Positions 33,310-46,000 of a stretch of DNA of 64,000 nucleotides are shown in pieces. Source of the stretch: Capitulum mitella (taxonomy: Eukaryota; Arthropoda; Thecostraca; Pollicipedomorpha; Pollicipedidae); assembly GCA_030062745.1 (NCBI GenBank), contig CP099843.1:21240583-21304582 (forward strand), written 5' to 3'. How positions within the stretch are numbered: the stretch's first letter is position 1; each line of letters opens with the position of its first letter. Under the pieces are notes generated by a model. That model was not told the origin of the DNA, did not search any database, and saw only the letters and a program-made list of their open reading frames with translations. Position numbers and translations under genes: made by a program.

Positions 33310-34827
33310 AACCCCACCTGACTTTCTGTAATCTGTGTTTTGCTGTTGCAAAAGACGATGCTCCACATTCACATACTGTCGCAAAAAAACGAACCGAAGT
33401 CAAATTAGGGCGCGGCTACATCATATGGTTCGTAGGCTGTGATACACAAACCTACCACAACCCGTTTTCCTTTGCAAAGAGGCTTGTCAAATTCCATCAG
33501 GCCCAAAACCGAAATCTAATAAGCATTATTTCCTGTTTCTGGAGTTGCTTTCAAACAATGCCTTCATGTGGATAGGTGCCTGGAAACAGCATCTACGGAG
33601 GGTGGCCAATTTCTTTCCGTAAAGTGTCATCGAAAAATATTCCTGGAACTAGGCACTCCTAGCCAAGAAACACGTTGTTGCATTAGCTCTTTTCTACATC
33701 TCGACCTCCCACTAGACGAATTTGATCATCCTCGGTCATGCTAAGCACCTGAACAATGATGGTACAGTGGTCTTGTTTTGTCGAAAGGTAGCTAACTATT
33801 TGCGTAGAGGACATGTGAATTTCAGGTTGCCGGTTTTCTCCCTACGTAGGATATGGCATGAATTCAACGGGACGCAAATATCCTAACTGTCGGCTTAACA
33901 TGGACGGGTACCGTATAACCGTAAAAACAGTAATATTCTAATGGTGACACGAAGGGCTTCCGTTTAACATAATTGTGGTTATTCGCAATTCAACTGAATG
34001 TCATGCCTGACTTTCGATCCACTCGCTTACAAATCTGTTGTTTTCATGAAGGGCCAGGCGATGCTTCGTAGTACCTACTCAAAGCATTATGAATGAATTT
34101 TTTTCTACATTCCGGTTCTTAGACGACAGCCGCACTTAACGACACTCTCCTCGCAGGGGAAATCGTAATGCTGTGACCAAATGCATTTGGCACTCGCGGT
34201 AAAACAATTCACGTCCACATTGTATTGATAAGAGCATAACACATACAAATAATGTCTAACAGGTTTGACAAATTACAAATGCATTTGCATGAAAAGGGCT
34301 CGACCACCTCAGTATCATTAATGCTTCTCGAACTTCTCCATGACCGACACGATAATCAAACACCCGTTTCCAATCATTGCCACGAATGGTCTCGCATCCT
34401 GTGTATCGGTGGCCGGCCATCGATGACTGCACACCAATGAGTGTCAGTCACAGCATCTTACAGAGAGCAGCAAAATCAGTAAAGTAAACAAACAGGTAAA
34501 TAAATAAATAAAAACAAATAGGCGGGCTTACCAAAGATAAGTAATACATATCTGAGGGCATGTAGGCAACATTTTGTATTCATGTTCAGAAAAGTCTAAA
34601 TGATATGATATGCAGCGAAACACGGAATGTAGACAGAGCCCACGGTCGTACAATGGAGGAATCACGCTGCGCTGACATGTGAAACCCTGCCGCCCGGCCC
34701 ACGTGCAGTCCACGCCCGGCCAGCACCCGGACAGCCCGCCAGGGCCGTTCACACCACGGTGGGCGGGGCAGCGGCCAGACATCACCAGAGGCGGCAGGGA
34801 GTGGCGCTGCGGGCGGGCCGTCGCCGC

Positions 34828-34980
34828 TCACACCACCGCCCCGTTGGCACCTGTCAGGCGGGCCTCGAGCGAAGGCCGACTCTGGCAAAGGCTGGTGCAC
34901 GAGTCGGGCCGGTACAGCCGGCCGTCGCCCGGCACCGCCAGCCACGCCTCCACAGCGTGGTACAGATACAGGAACTCCCG
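34828..34980 (-). CDS. Ptp99A-like: RPTP last exon, C-terminus and stop
   Basis: Acceptor cacctgttgacag, phase 0. It encodes REFLYLYHAVEAWLAV (family EQYQFVYKAMLSLV), then a 34-residue tail ending NGAVV and TGA. Vertebrate R5 receptors also have a short tail after D2. Open frames on the opposite strand here are shadows. No obvious polyadenylation signal was located just downstream. Confidence 0.9.
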   Translation of the reverse strand, partial: REFLYLYHAVEAWLAVPGDGRLYRPDSCTSLCQSRPSLEARLTGANGAVV

Positions 34981-37900
34981 CTGTCAACAGGTGCCCCGGG
35001 TGTTAACGGGGTGTCCTGGTCCCACATACGCGTCCCCAGCGTGGTACACGAACTCCGGCTGTCAGCAGGCACACGACATCGCAGGGTGTCCCAGTTTCAC
35101 ACGTACCTGCGGAGTAATACAGGAACAAGAACTTCAACTGCCAGCAGATAGCCGGCAACACACGGAGCCGCAGTTTCACATGCACACGCCGATATTTTTC
35201 CCAGAAGACCTACCATAGTTTTCCATATTCCTGGTCGCCTCTGGTGGTAGAGTTTGGCGTAGTAGAAAATGTCAAAGCTAGCCTCGTGCTGTAACTGTCT
35301 GAGCGTAGAGCCGAGCAGACAGAAGCTGGCGCCCTCTGTTCCGCCATACCTGCCAGCACGGCACGCCCCGGTCACCACAGCGCGATCATCAACCAGGGAT
35401 GTCGATTTCAGTAAACGATTAAGGGGGGGGGGGGCGAGCCGACAGCCCGACAACCTAACCTCCCCAAAATTTGGACTTCTCAACGGATTTAACCACTTTG
35501 TTTTGACCAACGGAAATTTATAAGTTTTTTTTTCTTATTTACCAAATTAGAGATTACTTTTATATGTATACGGGTATATATAAACATGGAAGATAGAATG
35601 ATAGATAGATATATCCGCGTTAGACTTCATTCTTTGCTTTCTGTCTATCTCGTGTCCATTTGGGCCATTCTTTTCGTTATTCTTATTCATTTCCATTTAA
35701 AACCGGCAGAAAATATTGGGTGGCCCCAAACCAGCATTGGGTGGGCCCAAACTAACATTGGGTGGGCCAGGGCCTCTTCAAAAGAACAAAAATCGACTCA
35801 CATGCCATCAGCACAGCTTATCAGGCTCAGAACATAGCATTTGCAGGCGGTCGGCGAGTCGCTACGCAGTGCCGTCGACAACACAGCTGATACCAGGGCC
35901 AGAACGCTACGTCGCCAACAGTGTTACAGCGAACCATTGAACAACATCGTAGACAACACAGCATGCCAGGACCCGGACACAGTGTTGTCAGTTACATATA
36001 TTGCTGGAACATCTAAACAGTGTTTAGGCATCAGACAGTCACAAAGAGATAAATTTGTCTCTCTTACCACCTTTAGGCATGATACAGTCACAAAATGATA
36101 AATTTACCTCTCTTACCACAGAGCCTTTCTCCTGTTAATGCGTATGGCACGTTCTCTGCATGATAAAGAAACGACTGAACAGCCTATCACTGACCTATCA
36201 ACCACGAGCAGCGGCGTCCGCCGCTCCCCTTGGATCTCGTTCACCCCCAGAACACCCTCCATCACCGAGTCTATGGAGCACTCTTCCGGCCACAGCGGCA
36301 GGTACACGATACGGACCGTTGCGTCACCAGTGCCCTGAAACAAACACACAACCTGCAGACAGACGCCCCCAAAAACGTGAACTGATGTGAAGTGTCTTAC
36401 ACTGCAGTCAGACTTAAAAGGGACATCTATTCTGCCTTGTACTGTTTTGCAGTTTGTCATTTAATGAACAACTAACTAGTCTCCAGACTTCCATTTTCCT
36501 CACTCATTTGAAGTCATAGAGAAATATACAGCACTCCATCACTGTACAGGATACGAATTACAGGAAATATGTGTATCCTTTTATGTTTTGATGGAGAAAA
36601 ATAATACCATGTTTTCCGAGAAGTTATGTACATGTCCCAGCCACAAAGGATCAAACAGAATTGAAACGCACGAACTGAGGCTATCTTTTTTCTTTTTAAC
36701 ACATTCACCAGGTCAACTGACGACATCTACCTCGGTTGGCTCCATGAGAAATGACCGGATGATCCACGAGGTTTTAAAGGTGGCGCTACAGTCGGCACTC
36801 TCCGACATGTATCGCACAACGAAGTTCTGTCCGTGAAGTTCCTCTTCCTCCAGGGGCCAAAATACTTCAAAATCCTGCCAAGGATATTGTGTCTCAAAAT
36901 CCATACCGATCGACATCCATATTCCAGAGGCATTCTGATTGAATAGTGAAATATCAAACGCAGGGGTTGTCATTTTCCTGGATCACAAGTACGTATACAC
37001 CGAAACAAATATTTTTCAAATCATTTCGCTTGAGGAATGAAACCAAACTGAATTAGATTCCAGTGTTTGTAAAAGGATGGTGCCCGCAATTAAAGAAGCC
37101 CATTCTTATCACGACAAGATGCGACGTATTCAAAGCAGAAAATCCTCAATAAAAAGAGCACCTATAAATATGACTATATATATATATGTGGTCATATGCA
37201 CATATGACGACATTTATGACTCATTTTCAAGGCAGTACATCGGATGTCTAAAGTGTCCACCCCACAAAACCCACCTCTGGCGACAGGCAGGTGACAGTTG
37301 ACACTCGGTTGTCCCAAACCATCTGCCAGAAGTCCACTACGGTGCTTGGAAGCGGGTGCTGGGTGAGAATGTATTCTTGCATATCGCGGTATCCTGCACG
37401 CAGAGATATCGACAAAGATATGGCACGTGCCAGCACCAGGCAGTTTCTCCCCAGAAATAACCATGCATAACAGAAAACATCGGGCGAAATATTAGGGAGC
37501 TCGATACCAATTACTTATCCGAGACACGTGTGTGGCAACCCACCCAGCACTATTACGACGAGGTAGCAGCGATTTCGATACAGCTTAACAGAACTGACGG
37601 AATAAAGGTACGTGTGGGAAAAAAGCAGAAAATCCGTAGTTTGCACAAGAAAAGAACAAAGCTAAGCAGTTACAGAATGTTGGTGTTGCTGGTGAGAGAG
37701 CTCTGGTATTTTCTCGCGTGCTGCTGACACCTCTCAAAGATAATTTTTTTTACGCACGAGAAACGGACACTACGGTTCAGAGTGAATGAAGAACAATGAG
37801 TGGTGCATTCAGAAATTCCGACAATTTACATTTTCCCATTACAAAAACTGAGGGGATGTGCTTTCATTTTTTCAAATAAAGGTAAAAACAACGAATTGGA

Positions 37901-38331
37901 AGCACTGTCGGCTAACGCTGAAACAAAAACGCGCTGCTTGGAAATTTCTGACGCGATGAGACCGGGCAGGAGTCTGGCGACGCTCCGTTTAATGAGTAGC
38001 GGCGTGGCCGATCATTTTCGTGGTCCGCTGAAGACTGCACTTCCACAATATCGAGCACAACAATGCAACATGTTACTGATGTGTTTAGTTTTCCTTAGAT
38101 TCGCGGCCGGTGTTCGTCGCAGAATGCCAGTTGCCGGCATCCAAAGATCGGCGACTGAAGAAAGCCTGAACAATATCGCTAACCTGGCCCTCTTGGTCCG
38201 AACATGGGCTCCGCCGAAGGAGGGTGGAACGGGGATGCGTACCCTCCGACCAGCTGACTGGGGGATTGCCCCCAGTAATTACCGAATGTATGCTCCAATA
38301 TTTATACTCCACGGTTGCTGGATGTTGCAAA

Positions 38332-38378
<47 letters not shown>

Positions 38379-39652
38379 ACCTCGCGCTTTCCTTCCTGTT
38401 GCTGAATCTGGCAGCACATGGTAAATACAATGAAATTCAAAAATCATGCAATCCGAGGCAGGACTATGCATGGGAACCTGCATACTAACGCTGCTGAAAC
38501 GGCTTCATGATCAGGATGTATATAACAGATGTCCAGTAAGAGCTTATTCATATTTTGTATGTTATCGAATGCTAATAAATTAAAATGCTCGAAAATACGG
38601 ACACTTCTGTTCTTATTTCTGTACCGTTCGCTAACGATGGAACAGGGAGGTACTGACGGAGTCAAGGGGCAGGTAATCTGCGAGTTGGCATTATCTCACC
38701 ATTCAGGAACATTACCAGTGACAGTGGCACCACAAGTAACGACGGTGCAACCAAGCACAGAACTACAGGAAACTGGTCTTAGCGGTCAAACCTTCGTCAT
38801 TTTCCAACACGACAGCTTGGCTATCGGAAAACATGAGCGTAGCGGCAGGAGTAGGCGTAGTAGTAGGTGTAGGACAGGTTAGTTGGTCAGGTAAGGTATT
38901 ATTAGGTTTGAGCATGCATTTAAAAGCTGTCAATAGACACAGGTTGTATGCAATCCGGCTAGCGACTGGAGGCTTGCTTAGCTGTCGTTGGTAGCATCAC
39001 CGTCATGTGACGTTTGCCTTTTGTGAGGCGGAGCCAACTCGTGTAAACCTGTTTTCGGGGATCTCGTCTCCAAACAGTTCAAGAATTTTGGCATTAACCC
39101 TGTATGACATTGCACAGTGCAGAATGGGTTGAAAATTAACGTTTGCCTCCCCGACTTCAACTACGCCAGGTTTGGGTGAAATCTAGTTGGGAAAATGGTT
39201 GAAAAAGTCAGCAGTTTGGAGCGGACGTTCAAGGTCTGGGGACAGTTCATTACCTTTCCTGATGAAATGGAACTGTGCGATGTTTCGTCGTTTCCGTCGC
39301 ACAGATGATGCAAGTCGAATACGTTCATGACCTTAGCAGCGCGTAACGTGGTAGTGTGACCTCTGAATTATTTTGGTGTGGGGTCAGGCGCCGCGGTACC
39401 CTGACTGATGAGGAGCCGGGCAACAGAACCCGTGCGTGGCAGGAACTGGGTTCGTGACCCAGAACGGACACCTGCATTTGGTCCCAGCCCAAGACTGAAA
39501 GGGTCTGCACGCACGGGCCGGCCGTGTCATGGAACCACACGGCACGGTAAAGATCCTCTAGTGCCACCTAATTCGGCGCCTGGTGCAAAACCGCCCCAAA
39601 TTTGGTTTACACACTCACACGCACACGCACACGCACACGCACACGCACACGC

Positions 39653-39725
<73 letters not shown>

Positions 39726-42700
39726 TATATATATATCAAGTCCCGACCCCCGCCCGCATTGTGTGATTTCAAGCAAGAGGGAAGTCACATTGCATCTTTA
39801 TTGAAATATAACACCATTGCATCCATGCAATGCTATAAAAAATCGACCTGGTACCCGTAAAAATGCAAGTCCAATGAGTTGAAGCCGTAAAATTCCGTGC
39901 TTTTCTAATTTGCTACACTGGTCTCTGGAGCAATCGGCCTCTGCAATACCCCTAATCAAGATGACGTGGCGGAGCCCCTGGGTCCGAATCTGTCTGGCTG
40001 AGAGAAAAAGAGTTGTTGCTGTTAACCGTCAATCCCCCTTGAACTGTCGGCTTTGGAGGCTGTTTAGATCGAAACATCCGATCACGACTGTACCGCTGAA
40101 TGGTTGGTAATGTGACACAGCTTACCGGTTCAGGCATCAAAACTGGGTGGGAACGTTTTTTGACGCCCACGACCCCATCCCACGGAGCCATAAACCACGT
40201 GAACAAGAGGGAGGAGTGACGTCATCTGAAAGCACGGTATGCCTCGCCTATCTGGGGCAGCGTTGAAGCCACCAGACTCGTAATCGAATCAGAATCGATT
40301 CTGGTTCTCTGATTTTTTCGTGATCAGAATCGATTCCCTGTTAAAAACACGTGAATCAGTCAGAACCAGAATCACTTCTGGGCTGGGAATCAGAAACGAA
40401 TCGATTTCTAAAGTTGTTGGGAATTGATTCCCTGAATCGATTCCCAGATGCCGTTCCATTTGAATGCATACTTTGCTTACCTAATAAACGAGGTCATTTA
40501 TTGCCAATGTTTTTAAGAATAACAACGATGGCTATCAGCATCATGAGCAAAACTAAGTCAGAACAGAATTTGGAAATTCAGTTGTGACACAATGGAAAAT
40601 GAGATATTTCCTTTACTGTTTTAATAAATGCCTAGGTCATAGGTACCTATGGCTAGAGCCTGCCCCAATGCAGATTATCTTTGCAGTTTTCGATCCATAT
40701 CACTTAGAAAGGTGACAGGGACCCTATTCTAAGTATCAGCTTCCAAACAACATGTCTGATATGGTTTTTCAGTCTGGTGTCAGAAAACCACAGAAGATAG
40801 GCATCCTATTACCCATTTGTGGCTTCGCATAGAACTGAAATGTGAATCACGGTAGTCCAACGGTTATAAACGTAGTTAAAAATGGTCTTTGGATCAGGAT
40901 CGAATCAATTCCCCGTTTTTCAGTATGAATCAGGAAAAGAATCAGCATCGAGTGTTTGGGCTTCGAACCAGAATCGAATCGATTTTCAATTTCGTGATTT
41001 GTTTGCATGTCTGGTTGTCACGTCGATGTACGGCAATAATTGTATCTAACTGCTGCAATTTTAGGCACTCCAGTACATTTCCAGTCATATGCAAGATTAT
41101 AGAGAGGCTAATCTGCAACACGTTGTCTAACTATATTGAACATGTCACTTCTTCAGCACTGATCCACATGGTCTTCCGGAAAATCACTCCACCCGCACGG
41201 TGCCTGCGTGACTGTGCTTTGCGTCATATATACCCCTCGCTATTCCAATTACGCTGGATATTGTTCGCCACAAGGGAAATCGAATTAGGACCATTCGTCA
41301 TCGCATCTGACTTATCTTGTCGCTGCATAACGTGTACATCTGGTCTCATCGAGCTTGAATAATCTACAACACGTGTCAATCGAAAAATAATCTATATGTT
41401 GTGGACTCTCCACATGCTGTTCGATAATCAAATCGTACACATCACGTAATTAACCGAACTCGGTTCGGAATGAACCGCGACCATTTTCTTGTCACGTGAC
41501 CGGTCAGCAAAAAGTGGCCGGCTAGCTCCTGCTGTCTTAAGGGTTCGGAGCTTACTGCCCTATGGTTTTAACACATGCCCATCAATATACAACGAAAACT
41601 ATTCGGACAGACAAATTGCAACCGTGTTGGGTTGCTGTTGTCAAAAGGAACTGGATATTTCCTACACTTATCGAGGATCGAGCAGCTTAAAGTGCATGAT
41701 TGTGCAGCAATCCGTGTAGACTGTAAAACTTCGCTATGATTCGGTAACGTCTTTACGTATTCAAACGATCTCGCGTTTTAAGTGACTGAGGAGGAAGAGG
41801 AACTTCCGTCCGAAGCCGGCATGCCCTGTCCGGAAACGACTGACGCGAGCTGAAGCCCCAGCGTCCCGCCGGGTCGGCACGAGCTCCGAGCTCTGGGAAC
41901 GTCGAGACGTCAGGCTTCGGCCGGAGGAGTGTATTTCTGGGAGCACCTCACATTCCAGGTGCCGGCCGCCTGACACGGACAGCTGGACATACAGTCTGAC
42001 AGTTCACAGATCACGGCGCCGTGCCGGGGCAGCCATCAGGATGGTCTGCTAATGGCTGTCTTGAAACAACAGCGAGCATGTATGATAACCGTCTCGATGA
42101 ATGAATGAATGATATTTCGCAGTCGCATCAATAGCTTTCCATTATTTACAGAGGGATGGCCATCTTCTCATTACATTGGGCACCGCGCGTAGAATCATCG
42201 TCATAAATGGTCTAAGAATGCCAGTTTCATTCATGGCCACGAGATGTCTGAGGGAATACAAGCAGTGTCACGCCCCAGTAAAGGCCGTGCGACGCGCTGG
42301 CTTTTGTTAGGAGCAGACCATATGTTCCGACTTTCTGGACACTCGGTTTATGCTCGCGCCTCTGTTTAAATTGCATTATTCCCCGAAAACGGGACGTGCC
42401 AGTATTAAAGCAATCTGCTTGCAGTCTTAAAAATCGATGCAGTGAGATAAGGTGGGTATCTGAATTCCTATTGCATGACTGGTTTCCCATGCTGCTGTCG
42501 CGCTCCGCCATGTGTATGAGTAACAGACTGTAGTCGCACCACGGCCAGATTTACCTGGAAGCCAAGAGGCGTTGATATAGTCGGCCCCCTCGATGGGCGC
42601 GCTGCACTGCAGTCGGACACGGTACGTTTCCATGGGGATAAAGCCGAGGCTGCGATTTTTGGCCTCGTTACACGGCTTTGCAGCCGACACCACCGTGTAC

Positions 42701-42930
42701 TGGCGGGCCTCCAGCGCTATGACGTGCTGAAATACCAGGGAAAGTACATAACATGCAATGACAGCGACAGCGTCCATCCGACAGTGTAACAACTCAGCAG
42801 AAACAGGCAAAGGAATTTTGGCACGCTCAAGCAAATATATACATTACGATGACAGAGTCGATACTAAAGTTAACATTTCAGTTTCGCGTAAAGGAAAACA
42901 GAGAAAGAGAAAAAGAGGGAGGAGGGATGG

Positions 42931-43004
<74 letters not shown>

Positions 43005-46000
43005 GATTCCTGAGACGGCGGCTGTCACCTTGTACTGTTTCTCAGCGGCCGGATACGGGAAGCTGTCTCTGTAGCCGCCCTGCAGCTGCTCTATGTAGTG
43101 CCGTACTCCGTCCCTGAAGACCAGCGTCTCCCCGGCTGTGACCCGCTCCAGCAGACAGTCATGCAGGAACGCATACTCCTCCACTGTCCTCAGTAGGTAC
43201 GGACACTGGCCTGTGGGGAGAGGACAGTCATGCAGGAAGTCGGTCACCTCCATTGTCCTTAGCAGATACGGACACTGGCCTGTGCGGAGAGCACAGTCAT
43301 GCAGGAAGGCGTACTCCTCCACTGTCCTGAGCAGGTGCAGACACTGGCCTGCGGGGAGAGGACAGTCATGCAGGAAGGCGGTCACCTCCACTGTCCTGAG
43401 CAGGTGCAGACACTGGCCTGCGGGGAGAGGACAGTCATGCAGGAAGGCGGTCACCTCCACTGTCCTGAGCAGGTGCAGACACTGGCCTGCGGGGAGAGGA
43501 CAGTCATGCAGGAAGGCGGTCACCTCCACTGTCCTTAGCAGGTACGGACACTGGCCAGTGGCAAGAGGACAGTCATGCAGGAAGGCGTACTCCTCCACTG
43601 TCCTCAGCAAGTACGGACACTGGCTTATGGGGAGGGAACAGCTGTGCATTTCTTGTCCGTTTTATCTTTCTAGCCATCAGGAAGACTCTCCAAAATGTTT
43701 CGATGCCTGACCCGGCACCGCCTGGCGTGTTTTTGTACCTGCGACCGCCTGGGGGTGCCAATGGGGCACCCCTTGTTATTTCAGGATCTCACCGCGTCGG
43801 ATCTGAACCTGTCTGCCACCAGTCGATGGCCTGAGCCCTGCGGTTCAGAAAGTACTATGCAAGCCCTGGTCACGTCACTGATGACGTCATAGCCCATGTA
43901 AAACACATAACACGACATTGGAAAACTGGCATCGGTTTGTACATGATATCGTCAGCAATAATGGTCTTACAGCCTTCAACTGGGCATCAAACGAAAAGTT
44001 AACAATATTCTGCATCAGAGGCATGCCAAAATGTTAAAAAATGTCGGGTCACGGTCAACCTAGGCCAGGTGAAATACTGGTCTTGCTTGACATGCCAAAT
44101 ATCGCTAATAAATATACGTATATTTATTAGCGATCTCAGCCGTTTCGGCCCACGTGGCAAAAAGAACGGGAGTGAAATCTTCTGATGATCGGTTCTGCAT
44201 TACCTGCTTTTCATCCAGTCAACGTCAGTCTAGGTCAGGTCGGATAACGTTACATTACTCTTTGACAAAGAGCGATATTTACTTCCTGGGATTCTTAACT
44301 AATCAGATCTACTCTGTCTGCTCTTTATTGGGTCCAGGTCAAGCCAGGTCACGACAGATAGTCATTTTTTATTTCCTAAGGGCAATAATTGCTCTCTGCT
44401 GCTACTGGACGATCTTCGACAACAATGTTGTATTTCATTTCGTTTTGGCATCTACCTATGACGTGACCTGACATGGCCTCACGTTGCATTTAGTGAACCT
44501 TGCTAAGAGCCGGATATAGATTTGCTTGTCTGGCTCGAATGATGGAGAAGGTTGGCAGCAACCACTTCATCACCCACAATGCAAATCAGTCCAATTGTCA
44601 TCATGCATGTGACCTAGAATGGCCTCTAATGTTGACGTGTCACGGTTGCATATACTTTTGGAGCGTCCTATGCAAAATTAAAGAAATCGTGAATAATATT
44701 CGCAAATGTTAAAAAAGAAGCATGTTCGCGCCACCGCCCAAACCGGCGAAAACATCCAGGTTCATTTATAACGTCATATTTCCACGCCCGGACCTAGTGT
44801 GGACATGTTTTGGATGTAAGTAAAAATGTAAAATTGATTGATGAATGGGTGTTAAAAATTATGTGGGGCTGCCTTTAACGGTTCAGAATTTATTCAAGAA
44901 AAACCGAGGCGTGCCCTATTTGACACACCCCAAGCGGTTACGCGTCAAAACAACCTGGCAACCGAAGACAGAACAAGTCCGATGCCTCCGTGCTTCCATA
45001 AATGCCCCGTACTTCGTGCACTGCTTGCTCACACCTTCTTTCGCACACTTCGCAAACCTGCAGTGATTATTCAAACGGTGAAACCTGCGGTGATTATCAA
45101 CATTCACCAGCAATTTTGCGTCTAAATTCAACAATAGAGAATTTTGTGCTCCTAATCAATCGTACTACGCCATTCTGGAGTATTCTCGAGAAACCCTGCA
45201 TGGTCTTCACATTTAACCCTATTCCCGGAGGGCTAGACGATATGGCCGATTCCCGGCAGTGGGCGGATTCACAACCCCCCACAGTGAGATCTCGAGAACT
45301 GCACATTCGATTTCATCGCAACAAACGGCGATTGATTTGCGATGATGAAAACTACATTTTTATAAAAAGGAGTATTCAAAATCTTCAGAAAGGTGGATTC
45401 AGGGGGCAAGAAATCGAAATGGGAGATGTTTTCGGACTCTGCTGTTTATGGACCGATTTTGATTAAACTGACATAAATCGAGAGCTTGCCAATGGGATCT
45501 TTACCATTGGTCCATAAGTTTGAAGTCTTGAGAAAATCCATTGGCGTTCACAGGGTTTCGAAAATGGGAGGATTCTTTTTCTCAAAAACTGAGTTAACGA
45601 AAAAGTTCAAAACTCTCTTTAGCTTTTATTAGTCATGTTATGCCAAAGAAGCACAAATCGTATTACACTGTTTGTATAATGTTACCGCAGACAGTGCCAG
45701 GGACATGAAAAAGGGGAAATGTCATGGTCACATGCTCATCTGCTACGACCTTTGACCTTAAATGACCTCCAGTGACCTTAGAGTCACATGGAATGATCTT
45801 AAGTGTTTTATATTGTTTGAAAAAGTTTTCATTCATTTGAATCTATTCCATTTCTAAAATTCCAATTTTCGGCTGTCGTGATAAAGGGCACGCGCACTGA
45901 CATTTTAGGTCATAGACCCATTTAGCTCCATGACCCGACTTGATATCGACCTGAGACTTGGTACACAAGTAGAGGGCGCCTTTCTACGTCATATATGTAT

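Larger units (their letters stand above)
26114..34827. other. Region between the recognised ends of the two genes
   Basis: Holds the hAT element, family B copy 4, repeat E copy 1 and a (TA)n tract. The remaining RFX 3' exon or exons should lie here but were not recognised. At 30.7-31.2 kb there is moderately GC-rich unique sequence. Confidence 0.6.
37394..42554 (-). other. RPTP intron, 5.2 kb
   Basis: Contains (TA)n and (CA)n tracts and a stretch of variants of agaatcgattc at 40280-40450 and 40890-40990. A GC-rich patch at 41810-42040 has no identified function. Confidence 0.6.

Noticed and set aside
34679-35218. Long + strand open frames opposite the last RPTP exons
   Set aside because: They are antisense shadows of the GC-rich last exons, which match R5 D2 and end at a good stop.
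39527-39804. Open frames of repeated Cys-Val, Thr-His or Ala-His
   Set aside because: Translations of the (CA)n and (CACACG)n microsatellite.
43156-43638. Regular direct repeats suggestive of a CRISPR array
   Set aside because: The 69-bp units are contiguous with no unique spacers, contain exon and splice-acceptor sequence, and the genome is eukaryotic.
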